From assembly GCF_005280735.1 (NCBI RefSeq), contig NZ_CP040077.1, positions 4,340,001-4,404,000 of the forward strand: a DNA stretch of 64,000 bases, read 5' to 3'. The stretch comes from Trinickia violacea (GTDB lineage: Bacteria; Pseudomonadota; Gammaproteobacteria; Burkholderiales; Burkholderiaceae). Below the pieces are notes generated by a model. That model worked only from the letters and a program-made list of their open reading frames with translations. It was not told the DNA's origin and searched no databases. Both the position numbers and the translations under genes were made by a program. Below, in pieces: positions 28,819 through 36,912 of the stretch; position 1 is the stretch's first letter, and each line of letters starts with the position of its first letter.

Positions 28819-29726
28819 CGCGCATCCTCCGGCAGCGTAAGCAACCGCACGCCGACATCGCTCGACAACGTGACGCCTCGGTCGTCGATGCGGGTCACTT
28901 TCTCCCGGCCGATCGACTGCCCGGTTGCGAGCGAGGTCGCGCCATCGGCTGCCGTCACCAACGCGAGACCGCGCGTGCCCTCGCGAAGCAAGCCGACGAG
29001 GTGCAGCATCGATCCGGCGTTGGCGAGCACAGCTGGCGCAGCGGCAAACGGGTCGGCGAACCACGCTTCGTCGGCGTCATCGCCGCCCGGATCTGAATCG
29101 GCGACAGCAGACGGCACGAGCGACGAGGGCAGCGCGTCGAAGAATGCCAAGGTCATGCTAATCGACAGCTCGTCGCCGTCGTGCTTCACGAGCAGATCCT
29201 CTGGAACGACCAGCACCGGCAGGCTCGGCAATCCCTGCAGGAAATCGAGCAACCCGGCGAAATTCGCACGCGCGACCACACGGACCGGACGCGCCGCCTC
29301 GATACCCTCGCCGTAGGGCTTGGCCGGCTCGAGCGCGCGCAGCGTCAAGCCGCTTCGTGCGGCGAGCGCCGAAACGGCGTGCCAATTGCCGACGGACGAA
29401 CTGGCCCGGTCGTCGGTCGACGTTGTGGCGTGGGCCATCTCCAAACGCAGAGCCGGGAGCCTTGCGACGGCCGTGCGCGCGTCGGATAAGCGGTGCTCCA
29501 CATCCGCCAGGGCCGCCTGGCTGGCGCTCTTGCGGCCAAGATCCGCTGCATCCCACGCGCATGCGCCAATCGCGAAGACCACCGCCGCGATCACGGCGCC
29601 TACCGTCAAACGCCGTGCGCCTGTCCACGCCTCCAGCGGCACGTGCGGACTCGATAGCCAGCTTGCAAAACGGCCCAGCCCCACGTCGCCGTGCGGTCGG
29701 AACAGACGATCCGCAATCGAACTCAT
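28815..29726 (-). CDS. Fused PilO-PilP type IV pilus alignment protein
   Basis: A 303-residue protein occupies the positions of both pilO and pilP. Residues 1-39 are cytoplasmic, 40-58 form one membrane helix, about 65-100 are coiled-coil-like, and 155-197 match the PilO C-terminal domain (FAGLLDFLQGLPSLPVLV). After a linker, residues 224-298 match PilP (ADPF ... LHLVGLLREGTRGLALVTAADG ... IGREKVTRIDDRGVTL). PilP is normally a separate lipoprotein; here it has no lipobox and is tethered through the PilO half. It has ATGA overlaps on both sides (pilN, pilQ). Confidence 0.82.
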   Translation of the reverse strand: MSSIADRLFRPHGDVGLGRFASWLSSPHVPLEAWTGARRLTVGAVIAAVVFAIGACAWDAADLGRKSASQAALADVEHRLSDARTAVARLPALRLEMAHATTSTDDRASSSVGNWHAVSALAARSGLTLRALEPAKPYGEGIEAARPVRVVARANFAGLLDFLQGLPSLPVLVVPEDLLVKHDGDELSISMTLAFFDALPSSLVPSAVADSDPGGDDADEAWFADPFAAAPAVLANAGSMLHLVGLLREGTRGLALVTAADGATSLATGQSIGREKVTRIDDRGVTLSSDVGVRLLTLPEDAR

Positions 29727-30409
29727 CGTGCGCCCCCTTTGTGGTCCCCGCGGCGTTTCGTTTCCTCGGCAGGTTTGGCTGCCGCACCGTCCCAACGCAG
29801 ATGGGCGGCAAATTCGATTGCGCTGCCGACGCCAAAGCCATCATTGCCCGGCAATGCCGCTACGTGCCGCAGATCGGCGACATCCACCGATTGAATGCCG
29901 CGCGCGCCGTTCAATCGCGCGAGCCACGCGGATGAAGCATCGCTGTCCGTTGCGCTCGCGATAAGCGTCACTTCACGATCCGTTTGCTTCAACTCGCGCA
30001 AAACGATGCCCGGGTAGGTCTCCCGGCTCAGCGCATCGACGAGGTCGAGCAAACGCGCTCTCGGTTCCACCAGCTTTTGCGCCAGCGCCGTGCGCTTGCG
30101 CAGATCCGCTCGCTGGCCTTCGAGTCGACGGTACTCGGCAAGCGGCACGCCGAGGCTCGCCAGCGTCAATTCGAGCGCGTCTCGCTTCGCGTCCAGGCCG
30201 GCGCGCTCCAACGCTTCCCAGCCCACCCACGCCGTCACCGCCGCGCACCCGATCAGCACCGCCACCAAGCACTCGATCAGGCAACGCCGGCGCGCGCGAC
30301 GGGCATTGCGCTGCCGATACGGCAACAAATTGAAACCGCCCAAATGCGCGCGACGCCCGTGCGTCGACTGTGCCGATCCGCGCAATTTCCACAGCCGCTG
30401 CGCCGTCAT
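29723..30409 (-). CDS. pilN: Type IV pilus assembly protein PilN
   Basis: A 228-residue bitopic inner membrane protein. The PilM-binding motif FNLLPYRQ is at residues 26-33, about 20 residues further from the start than in classical PilN. One membrane helix follows (about 50-68, LVAVLIGCAAVTAWVGW), then a coiled coil and a PilN-like periplasmic domain (YPGIVLRELKQTDREVTLIA). It overlaps pilM and the fused pilOP gene by ATGA. The FNLLPYR motif supports a real PilM-PilN interaction. Confidence 0.88.
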   Translation of the reverse strand: MTAQRLWKLRGSAQSTHGRRAHLGGFNLLPYRQRNARRARRRCLIECLVAVLIGCAAVTAWVGWEALERAGLDAKRDALELTLASLGVPLAEYRRLEGQRADLRKRTALAQKLVEPRARLLDLVDALSRETYPGIVLRELKQTDREVTLIASATDSDASSAWLARLNGARGIQSVDVADLRHVAALPGNDGFGVGSAIEFAAHLRWDGAAAKPAEETKRRGDHKGGAR

Positions 30410-31395
30410 TCGAAAATTCCGCGCAACGCCAGACCGAACGCAACGGCAAACGACGGCGCCTGACGCAGCTCGACGGGAGCCCGGCTCGATCCATCGCAAA
30501 ACGCGCCGCATTCGAACGGCAGGACGCTGCAACCCAGCAGGTCGCCGACGTCGGCGACCGCGAGCCCCACGCTACCGAGCAAATCGAGTTCGCCCCCGAG
30601 CAGCGCGCAGCCGAGCGCGCCGCCATCGGCCAGTTCGCGCAACGCGTCGGCAAAGTCGTCATGCTCCGGCGCGGGATATCGGATGTGCGCCTCGATCACG
30701 TCATTCGCTATCCGCCAGCCGTACACGCCGTCGCCGCCTACCCACAACGCGGCGTAACGTTCGCGCGGATTCAACTCGAATTCGGCGGCATGCCGCAACG
30801 CGCGCAGCGCGGCGGGCGGCTCGCCGTCCAATGCGATCAATTCGATGCCGGCGGCAGCCGCCGCCTCGACACGGGCTTCGAGATGCTGTCGCGGCGTCGC
30901 GGCGATCGTCACCGAGGGCGCGTTGCGGCTGGCGTCGCTGGGCGCGTCGTCGATATACCAGTCGACCGCCAGCGCATGCCGCTCGATGCCGGCGACGCGC
31001 TCGGCCTCGGCCATCACGGCCGGCTCGATGCCGGCCAGAACACGCATGGACGTGGCGCTCGGCGTACGTGGCACGAGCCGCGACAGCGCGACCGACACCA
31101 CCACCGTCGCCGACCCCGGCACGGCCATCGCGCAGATCAGCTTGCGCGTCGCGCACCGGTCCGGAAGCTGCGCGAAAGCGTCGCACAGCGCCGACGCCAC
31201 CGCGCCCCGATCGACGATTTGCGCCCCCGCCATCGCCCCGCCGGCAAGCGGCGCCGCGGCAAGACACTCGACGCTCACCGGCCCCGCCCCGCGCCCGCGC
31301 TGGCTCAACACGGCAAGCCGCACCTCCCGCGGACCTAGGTCGATACCCGCCGCGAAGCGGCGTTTGGTGGGCAGCAGCGTGTTAGTGATCGGCAT
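30406..31395 (-). CDS. pilM: PilM-like actin-fold pilus assembly protein
   Basis: A 329-residue cytoplasmic protein with an actin/FtsA-like fold. The phosphate-1 loop reads AAGIDLGPREVRLAVLSQ and a VDWYIDD block matches PilM (YDYRV equivalent). It is shorter and more diverged than classical PilM (~354 residues), closer to HofM. It starts at an ATG with a strong GGAGG site at 31395. It leads the pilM-N-OP-Q operon and is divergent from mrcA. Confidence 0.85.
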   Translation of the reverse strand: MPITNTLLPTKRRFAAGIDLGPREVRLAVLSQRGRGAGPVSVECLAAAPLAGGAMAGAQIVDRGAVASALCDAFAQLPDRCATRKLICAMAVPGSATVVVSVALSRLVPRTPSATSMRVLAGIEPAVMAEAERVAGIERHALAVDWYIDDAPSDASRNAPSVTIAATPRQHLEARVEAAAAAGIELIALDGEPPAALRALRHAAEFELNPRERYAALWVGGDGVYGWRIANDVIEAHIRYPAPEHDDFADALRELADGGALGCALLGGELDLLGSVGLAVADVGDLLGCSVLPFECGAFCDGSSRAPVELRQAPSFAVAFGLALRGIFE

Positions 31396-31614
31396 GACTC
31401 CTCCTTGCAGCATGCGCGCCGAACCGTTCGGGCGCTCGTTCGTAAGTGCTATTCGCCTGACGAATTCTGCAAAGACAGGGGAGCCTGCGGCACTCGGCCG
31501 AATGGCTAACGCGACGTTGCGCGCGCTCCGAAGGCCCGCCGAAGCACTACATTGGTATTCAGCGGTGTAGATGGCAGCGCGTAAGCGATTCGAAAGCGTA
31601 CAGCCCCGGCCAGC

Positions 31615-31620
31615 TATAAT
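31615..31620 (+). promoter_or_regulatory. -10 element of the mrcA promoter
   Basis: A consensus TATAAT lies 26 bp before the ATG at 31646. The -35 is weak. A start at about 31627 leaves a ~19-nt leader and rules out the upstream in-frame ATG at 31571. The remainder of the 250-bp divergent region to pilM shows no gene. Confidence 0.6.
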
Positions 31621-31645
31621 CGCGAGTCTGCTTTTTGGTGTTCGT

Positions 31646-34048
31646 ATGCAATCCTCCCCCCCAACGTCTCCGTCAACCGCCCCGAAGAAGCGCAAACATC
31701 CGTTGTGGCTGAAGCTGCTGCTCGGTTTTGCCGGTCTCGTCGCCGCGTTCGTCGTCTGCGTGGGGCTCGTGCTCGGCTATGCGCTCGTGGTCGCACGCCC
31801 GAACCTGCCGTCGATCGACGCGCTCACCGACTATCGCCCGAAGGTGCCGCTGCGCGTCTACACGGCCGATCACGTCCTGATCGGCGAGTTCGGCGAAGAG
31901 CGCCGCGACGTCGTGCACATTCAGGACGTGCCCGACTATCTGAAGAAAGCGGTCCTCGCGATCGAGGACGCGCGCTTTTACGATCACGGCGGCGTCGATT
32001 TGACCGGCATCGCGCGCGCCGGCATCGTCGCACTGACGAACGGCCATGCGACGCAGGGCGCCAGCACGATCACGATGCAGGTCGCGCGCAATTTCTTCCT
32101 CTCGAGCGAAAAGACCTACACGCGCAAGATTTACGAGATGCTGCTCGCCTACAAGATCGAGTCGAAGCTGACCAAGGATCAGATTCTCGAGGTGTACATG
32201 AATCAGATCTACCTCGGCCAGCGCGCATACGGTTTCGCGAGCGCGGCGCGCGTCTATTTCGGCAAGGACCTGAAGGACATCACGCTCGCCGAAGCGGCGA
32301 TGCTCGCCGGCTTGCCGAAAGCGCCTTCCGCGTACAACCCGGTCGTCAATCCGAATCGCGCGAAGGTGCGGCAGGAGTACATCCTGCAACGGATGCTGGA
32401 GCTGCACTACATCACTCAGGCACAGTACGACGACGCCGTGAAGCAGCCGCTCGTCGTCAAGGGCTTGGGCAGGGAATTCAGCGTGCACGCCGAGTACGTC
32501 GCCGAAATGGTGCGCCAGATGATGGTCGCGCAATACCGCGAGGAGGCGTACACGCGCGGTCTGAACGTCGTCACGACGATCGATTCGGCGGATCAGGACG
32601 TCGCGTATCGGGCGCTGCGCCGCGGGCTGATGGACTACGAGCGGCGGCACGGCTACCGCGGCCCGGAAGCGTTCATCAATCTGCCCGCGGACGCGAGCGA
32701 GCGCGAACAGGCCATCGACGACGCGCTCGCCGAACATCCGGACAACGGAGAAATCATTGCGGCGGTCGTGACGTCGGCCACCCCGAAGGAGGTGCAAGCG
32801 GCCTTCATCGACGGCAATGTGGCGACGATCACCGGCGACGGCCTGCGCTTCGTCGCCTTCGCGCTCGGTCCGCGCGCGCAGCCGAATCAGCGCATTCGGG
32901 ACGGCGCGGTCGTGCGCCTCATCAAGAACAGCGACGGCAGTTGGGCGATCACGCAGTTACCGCAAGTCGAAGGCGCATTCGTTTCGGTCGTGCCGCAGGA
33001 CGGCGCGATTCGCGCGCTCGTCGGCGGCTTCGACTTCAACAAGAACAAGTTCAACCACGTGACGCAGGCGTGGCGCCAGCCGGGTTCGAGCTTCAAGCCG
33101 TTCATCTACTCGGCGTCGCTCGACAAGGGACTTGGCCCCGCCACCATCATCAACGACGCGCCGCTCTTTTTCAGCGCGGCCGAAACCGGCGGTCAGCCGT
33201 GGGAGCCGAAGAACTACGGCGGCGGCTTCGAAGGCCCGATGACGATGCGCACGGCGCTGCAAAAGTCGCGCAACTTGGTATCGATCCGCATCCTGTCGCA
33301 AATCGGCACGAAGTACGCGCAGCAATACATCACGCGCTTCGGCTTCGACGCGGACCGTCACCCTGCGTATTTGCCGATGGCGCTCGGCGCGGGTCTCGTC
33401 ACGCCGCTGCAAATGGCGAGCGCGTATTCGGTGTTCGCGAACGGCGGTTACCGGATCAACCCGTATCTGATCGCCGAAGTCACCGACCCGTCCGGAAACA
33501 TCCTCGCCCGCTCGCAGCCGATCATCGCCGAGCAAAATGCCCCGCGCGCGATCGACGGGCGCAACGCGTACGTCATGAACAGCCTGCTGCAAAGCGTCGC
33601 GCAGCGCGGCACCGGCGCCAAGACGAACGTGCTCAAGCGCACCGACCTCGCGGGCAAGACCGGCACCACCAACGATTCGCGCGACGCCTGGTTCGCCGGC
33701 TACCAGCACACGCTGACGGCCATCGCTTGGATCGGCTACGACAATCCGCGCAGCCTCGGCGACCGCGAAACCGGCGGCGGCCTCGCGCTGCCGGTGTGGA
33801 TCGACTACATGGGGCAGACGCTCAAGGGCGTGCCCGAATACAAGATGCCGATGTCGGACGACGTCGTATCGATCGACGGCGAACTGTATTTCAGCGAATT
33901 CACGCCGGGCAACGGCTTTCTCGCGAGCGTAGGCGTCAGTCAGGCTCCGGCCGATGGCGAAGTCGTCGATTCAGCCTCGCAAGCGATGCCGGAGCATGTG
34001 GGCGATCAGGAAAAGCAGGACATCATGAACCTGTTCCGCGGCCGCTGA
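31646..34048 (+). CDS. mrcA: Class A penicillin-binding protein 1A (MrcA/PonA)
   Basis: The 800-residue bifunctional peptidoglycan synthase has a short cytoplasmic tail, one membrane helix (about 18-42) and a GT51 transglycosylase domain with EDARFYDHGG, GASTITMQVARN and RKIYEMLLAYKIE. The transpeptidase domain carries SxxK in PGSSFKPF, SRN and GKTGTTN. The glycosyltransferase motif has Met where many homologues have Gln (TITQQ). It is divergent from the pilus cluster, as in Gammaproteobacteria (mrcA-hof). Confidence 0.96.
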   Translation: MQSSPPTSPSTAPKKRKHPLWLKLLLGFAGLVAAFVVCVGLVLGYALVVARPNLPSIDALTDYRPKVPLRVYTADHVLIGEFGEERRDVVHIQDVPDYLKKAVLAIEDARFYDHGGVDLTGIARAGIVALTNGHATQGASTITMQVARNFFLSSEKTYTRKIYEMLLAYKIESKLTKDQILEVYMNQIYLGQRAYGFASAARVYFGKDLKDITLAEAAMLAGLPKAPSAYNPVVNPNRAKVRQEYILQRMLELHYITQAQYDDAVKQPLVVKGLGREFSVHAEYVAEMVRQMMVAQYREEAYTRGLNVVTTIDSADQDVAYRALRRGLMDYERRHGYRGPEAFINLPADASEREQAIDDALAEHPDNGEIIAAVVTSATPKEVQAAFIDGNVATITGDGLRFVAFALGPRAQPNQRIRDGAVVRLIKNSDGSWAITQLPQVEGAFVSVVPQDGAIRALVGGFDFNKNKFNHVTQAWRQPGSSFKPFIYSASLDKGLGPATIINDAPLFFSAAETGGQPWEPKNYGGGFEGPMTMRTALQKSRNLVSIRILSQIGTKYAQQYITRFGFDADRHPAYLPMALGAGLVTPLQMASAYSVFANGGYRINPYLIAEVTDPSGNILARSQPIIAEQNAPRAIDGRNAYVMNSLLQSVAQRGTGAKTNVLKRTDLAGKTGTTNDSRDAWFAGYQHTLTAIAWIGYDNPRSLGDRETGGGLALPVWIDYMGQTLKGVPEYKMPMSDDVVSIDGELYFSEFTPGNGFLASVGVSQAPADGEVVDSASQAMPEHVGDQEKQDIMNLFRGR

Positions 34049-34127
34049 GATAGGCGGCTAATGGCTGGCTGAAGGCTCACCGAAGGCTCGCTGAAGAACC
34101 GACCTGTCATCGGCGAGCCATGCACGG

Positions 34128-34445
34128 TCACTCCCGGAACTCGACAGGCTCGCCGGCCTGCTGCGACGCATATTGCGAAAGCGCGGTAAAGAATTCCTGG
34201 CCGCTGCGCGTGTCGCGCCATTCGCCGTCGACAAACTTGAAATGAAAACCGCCGGCCTTCGCCGCGATCCAGATCTCATGCATCGGCGGCTGAAGATTCA
34301 CGATGATCTTCGTTTTGTTCTCGAATTCGAGCGTCAGAACATTGCCCGTGCGTTCGAATTCGATATCGGCGTCGATATCGTCCGATGCGCGCTCAATCGC
34401 GGCCAGAACGGCTTCCGCGCGGGTCAGGTATTCACTGTCGGTCAT
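34128..34445 (-). CDS. cyaY: Iron-sulfur assembly protein CyaY (frataxin)
   Basis: The 105-residue bacterial frataxin has an acidic N-terminal helix with the iron-binding pattern DDIDADIEFERTGNVLTLEFE, then QPPMHEIWIAAKAGGFHFKF and WRDTRSGQEFFTALS. It modulates cysteine desulfurase IscS. MTDSEYLTRAE at 34445 is the start; an upstream ATG would add four residues. It is divergent from lptM, the same arrangement as E. coli cyaY-yifL. It is convergent with mrcA; 34069-34101 between them holds three imperfect 11-bp repeats (ctgaaggctca type). Confidence 0.95.
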   Translation of the reverse strand: MTDSEYLTRAEAVLAAIERASDDIDADIEFERTGNVLTLEFENKTKIIVNLQPPMHEIWIAAKAGGFHFKFVDGEWRDTRSGQEFFTALSQYASQQAGEPVEFRE

Positions 34446-34480
34446 GCTAAACTCCACCGATTAATTATTCAGGGACGGTC

Positions 34481-34807
34481 ATGCGAGTCGTTTTGAGGAT
34501 GAGCGCGATTGTAGCGGCTTTGGCTCTCACCACCGCTGCGCTTGGCGGCTGCGGGCAACGCGGGCCGCTCTACATGCCGACCGTCCCGCCGCTGCCGAAG
34601 AAGCCCACCGACCAAATGGAACCGCCCCCATCCGACGTGAAGCCGGATGCGGAAACGGGTGCGATCCCAGCCTCCGGCGCAACGGGCGCCGCTTCCGATA
34701 CGTCGTCCACCCCGCTCTCGCTTTCGCCGGACAGCCGACTCGGCACGACGACGAGCACGGCCAAGCCAGCGTCCAGCCCCGCTTCGGGTTCGTCCCAAGA
34801 TCAATAG
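34481..34807 (+). CDS. lptM: LptM-like small lipoprotein
   Basis: The 108-residue precursor has a lipobox ALGGC with acylated Cys24, directly followed by GQRGPLYMP, the LptM (YifL) signature. LptM stabilises the LPS translocon LptD/LptE in the outer membrane of Gammaproteobacteria. The remainder is a Pro/Ser/Thr/Ala-rich tail without structure. ATG 34481 has AGGGA upstream. It sits 9 bp before lysA and probably shares its transcript. Confidence 0.9.
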   Translation: MRVVLRMSAIVAALALTTAALGGCGQRGPLYMPTVPPLPKKPTDQMEPPPSDVKPDAETGAIPASGATGAASDTSSTPLSLSPDSRLGTTTSTAKPASSPASGSSQDQ

Positions 34808-34816
34808 TCCTACCGC

Positions 34817-36079
34817 ATGAGTCAATCCGCATTCGCCTTCGTCGACGGCGTGCTGCACGCCGAAGGTGTGTCCGCCGTCTCGCTTGCCGAGCAATTCGGC
34901 ACCCCCCTGTACGTGTATTCGCGCGCGGCGCTGACGCAGGCCTACCAGGCTTATGCGAACGCGTGCGCGGGACGGCGCGCGTCGGTGCACGTCGCCGTGA
35001 AAGCGAACAGCAACCTCGCGGTGTTGAACGTATTCGCACGCCTCGGCGCGGGCTTCGACATCGTATCCAGCGGCGAGCTCGCGCGCGTGCTCGCGGCCGG
35101 CGGCAAAGCGGAGAACACCGTGTTCTCGGGCGTCGGCAAGAGCGCCGGGGAAATGCGCGAGGCTCTCGCCGCGGGCGTGAAGTGCTTCAACGTCGAATCG
35201 ATTCCGGAACTCGACCGGCTCAACGCGGTGGCTGCGTCGATGGGCAAGACGGCGCCCGTCTCGCTGCGCGTGAATCCCGATGTCGATCCGAAAACGCATC
35301 CGTACATTTCGACCGGCCTCAAAGCCAACAAATTCGGCGTCGCGTTCGACGATGCGCGTGCGACCTACCGCGCCGCGGCCTCGATGCCGAACCTGCACGT
35401 AGTCGGCATCGACTGCCATATCGGGTCGCAAATCACCGAGATCTCCCCGTACCTCGATGCCGTCGATCGGCTCCTCGAACTCGTCGAGCAGATCGAGGCG
35501 GACGGTACGAAGATTCACCACATCGACGTCGGCGGCGGCCTCGGCATCCAGTACGACACGGAAACGCCGCCCGACATCGGCGAATTCGTGAAGACGCTGC
35601 TCGACCACATCGACGCGCGCGGCCACGGCCATCGCGAGGTGTTCTTCGAGCCGGGCCGCTCGGTCACGGGCAATGCGGGCATCCTGCTGACGCGCGTCGA
35701 ATTCCTGAAGCCGGGCGAAGAGAAGAACTTTGCGATCGTCGATGCCGCGATGAACGATCTCGCCCGCCCCGCGATGTATCAGGCGTTCCACGCGATCGAA
35801 CCCGCCGTGACGCGCGACGCGGCGGCGCACGTGTATGACGTGGTTGGCCCTGTCTGCGAAAGCGGCGACTGGCTCGGCCGCGACCGGCAACTGGCGATCG
35901 AAGCGGGCGACCTGCTCGCGATCCGCTCGGCCGGTGCGTATGGGTTCGTGATGAGCTCGAACTACAACACGCGTCCGCGAGCCGCCGAGGTGATGGTCGA
36001 CGGCAACGACGCGCACGTCGTGCGTGCGCGCGAAAACGTGAAGGACCTGTTCGCCGGCGAGACGGTGCTGCCGAAGTAA
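34817..36079 (+). CDS. lysA: Diaminopimelate decarboxylase LysA
   Basis: The 420-residue PLP enzyme decarboxylates meso-diaminopimelate to lysine. The PLP lysine lies in VHVAVKANSNLAVL, followed by GAGFDIVSSGEL, CHIGSQ, the phosphate-site HHIDVGGGLGIQY and the C-terminal CESGDWLGRDR with AGAYGFVMSSNYNTRPR. Length is normal for the bacterial group. It is preceded by lptM and followed by a strong terminator. Confidence 0.97.
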   Translation: MSQSAFAFVDGVLHAEGVSAVSLAEQFGTPLYVYSRAALTQAYQAYANACAGRRASVHVAVKANSNLAVLNVFARLGAGFDIVSSGELARVLAAGGKAENTVFSGVGKSAGEMREALAAGVKCFNVESIPELDRLNAVAASMGKTAPVSLRVNPDVDPKTHPYISTGLKANKFGVAFDDARATYRAAASMPNLHVVGIDCHIGSQITEISPYLDAVDRLLELVEQIEADGTKIHHIDVGGGLGIQYDTETPPDIGEFVKTLLDHIDARGHGHREVFFEPGRSVTGNAGILLTRVEFLKPGEEKNFAIVDAAMNDLARPAMYQAFHAIEPAVTRDAAAHVYDVVGPVCESGDWLGRDRQLAIEAGDLLAIRSAGAYGFVMSSNYNTRPRAAEVMVDGNDAHVVRARENVKDLFAGETVLPK

Positions 36080-36110
36080 AGCACCACACGGCGCGAAGCA
36101 AAACGTAAAA

Positions 36111-36144
36111 GGCGGGGCTCACTGGTAAGAGCCCCGCCTTTTTT
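36111..36144 (+). terminator. Intrinsic terminator after lysA
   Basis: A perfect 10-bp stem (ggcggggctc/gagccccgcc, loop actggtaa) is followed by six T residues. An A-run before the stem means it could also stop minus-strand transcripts from msrQ. Confidence 0.95.
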
Positions 36145-36190
36145 ATCGACGCGCTTTATCAACGAGCAAAGCGCCTGAACCGCTTTCGCG

Positions 36191-36895
36191 TCAAAGCCGC
36201 TGCCGCTCGAAGAACCGTCCGCGCACCCACACGAGCAAGCGCCAGCCAAGCAGCGCGATCACGATCGCACCGTAAATCTTCGGCAGGATCAGGTCGTGCT
36301 TGCCCGCCTTCATCCACCAGAAATGCAGGATCGCGAGCCCGGCGATCGCATAGATCGCGCGATGCAGTTGCTGCCAATGCCGGCCGAGCTTGCGCGCCAT
36401 CGCGCGTGGCGACGTCGCCGCGAGCGGAATCAGCAGCAGGAACGCGGCAAAACCGACGGTGATGAACGGCCGCTTGCCGACGTCTTTCAGCATCGCGGCG
36501 ACATCGAACCACTTGTCGAACCAGATATAGGTCGTGAAGTGGAGCGTCGCATAGAAGAACGCGTAGAGCCCGAGCATGCGACGAAAACGCAGCAGCGCGT
36601 TCACGCCTGTGAGACGGCGCAGCGGCGTGACGGCCAGCGTGATGCAGAGGAAGACGAGCGTCCAAAGGCCGGTCGAGCGCGTGATGAATTCGATCGGGTT
36701 CGCGCCGAGCCGGTCGGTCAGTCCGAACAGCACGATGCGAGCGAGCGGATACCAGGCCGCAATGAAAACCGCGATCTTGGCGGGCGCGATCCAGCGTTCG
36801 CCCTTGCGCGCGGCCGGGCGTGCCGCCGACGCCGCCTTCGCAGGGCGAGCGTTCCCGCTGCCTTGACTGGTGACGGTGGTTTGCATGTCGGTCAT
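36191..36895 (-). CDS. msrQ: MsrQ, haem-binding membrane subunit of MsrPQ
   Basis: The 234-residue inner membrane protein is related to the YedZ/FRD haem-binding family. Several hydrophobic helices carry the conserved haem histidines (ATLHFTTYIWFDKW, HWQQLHRAIYAIAGLAILHFWW). It passes quinol or flavin electrons to MsrP for repair of oxidised methionines in the periplasm. The first ~35 residues are Ala-rich and not conserved. It is 17 bp after msrP. Confidence 0.95.
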   Translation of the reverse strand: MTDMQTTVTSQGSGNARPAKAASAARPAARKGERWIAPAKIAVFIAAWYPLARIVLFGLTDRLGANPIEFITRSTGLWTLVFLCITLAVTPLRRLTGVNALLRFRRMLGLYAFFYATLHFTTYIWFDKWFDVAAMLKDVGKRPFITVGFAAFLLLIPLAATSPRAMARKLGRHWQQLHRAIYAIAGLAILHFWWMKAGKHDLILPKIYGAIVIALLGWRLLVWVRGRFFERQRL

Positions 36896-36912
36896 GATCG
36901 ACGCCGCTTAGC

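Noticed and set aside
31571..31645. Longer mrcA start at 31571
   Set aside because: A consensus -10 (31615-31620) lies inside this extension, and the added 25 residues are not conserved in class A PBPs; ATG 31646 gives the usual N-terminus.
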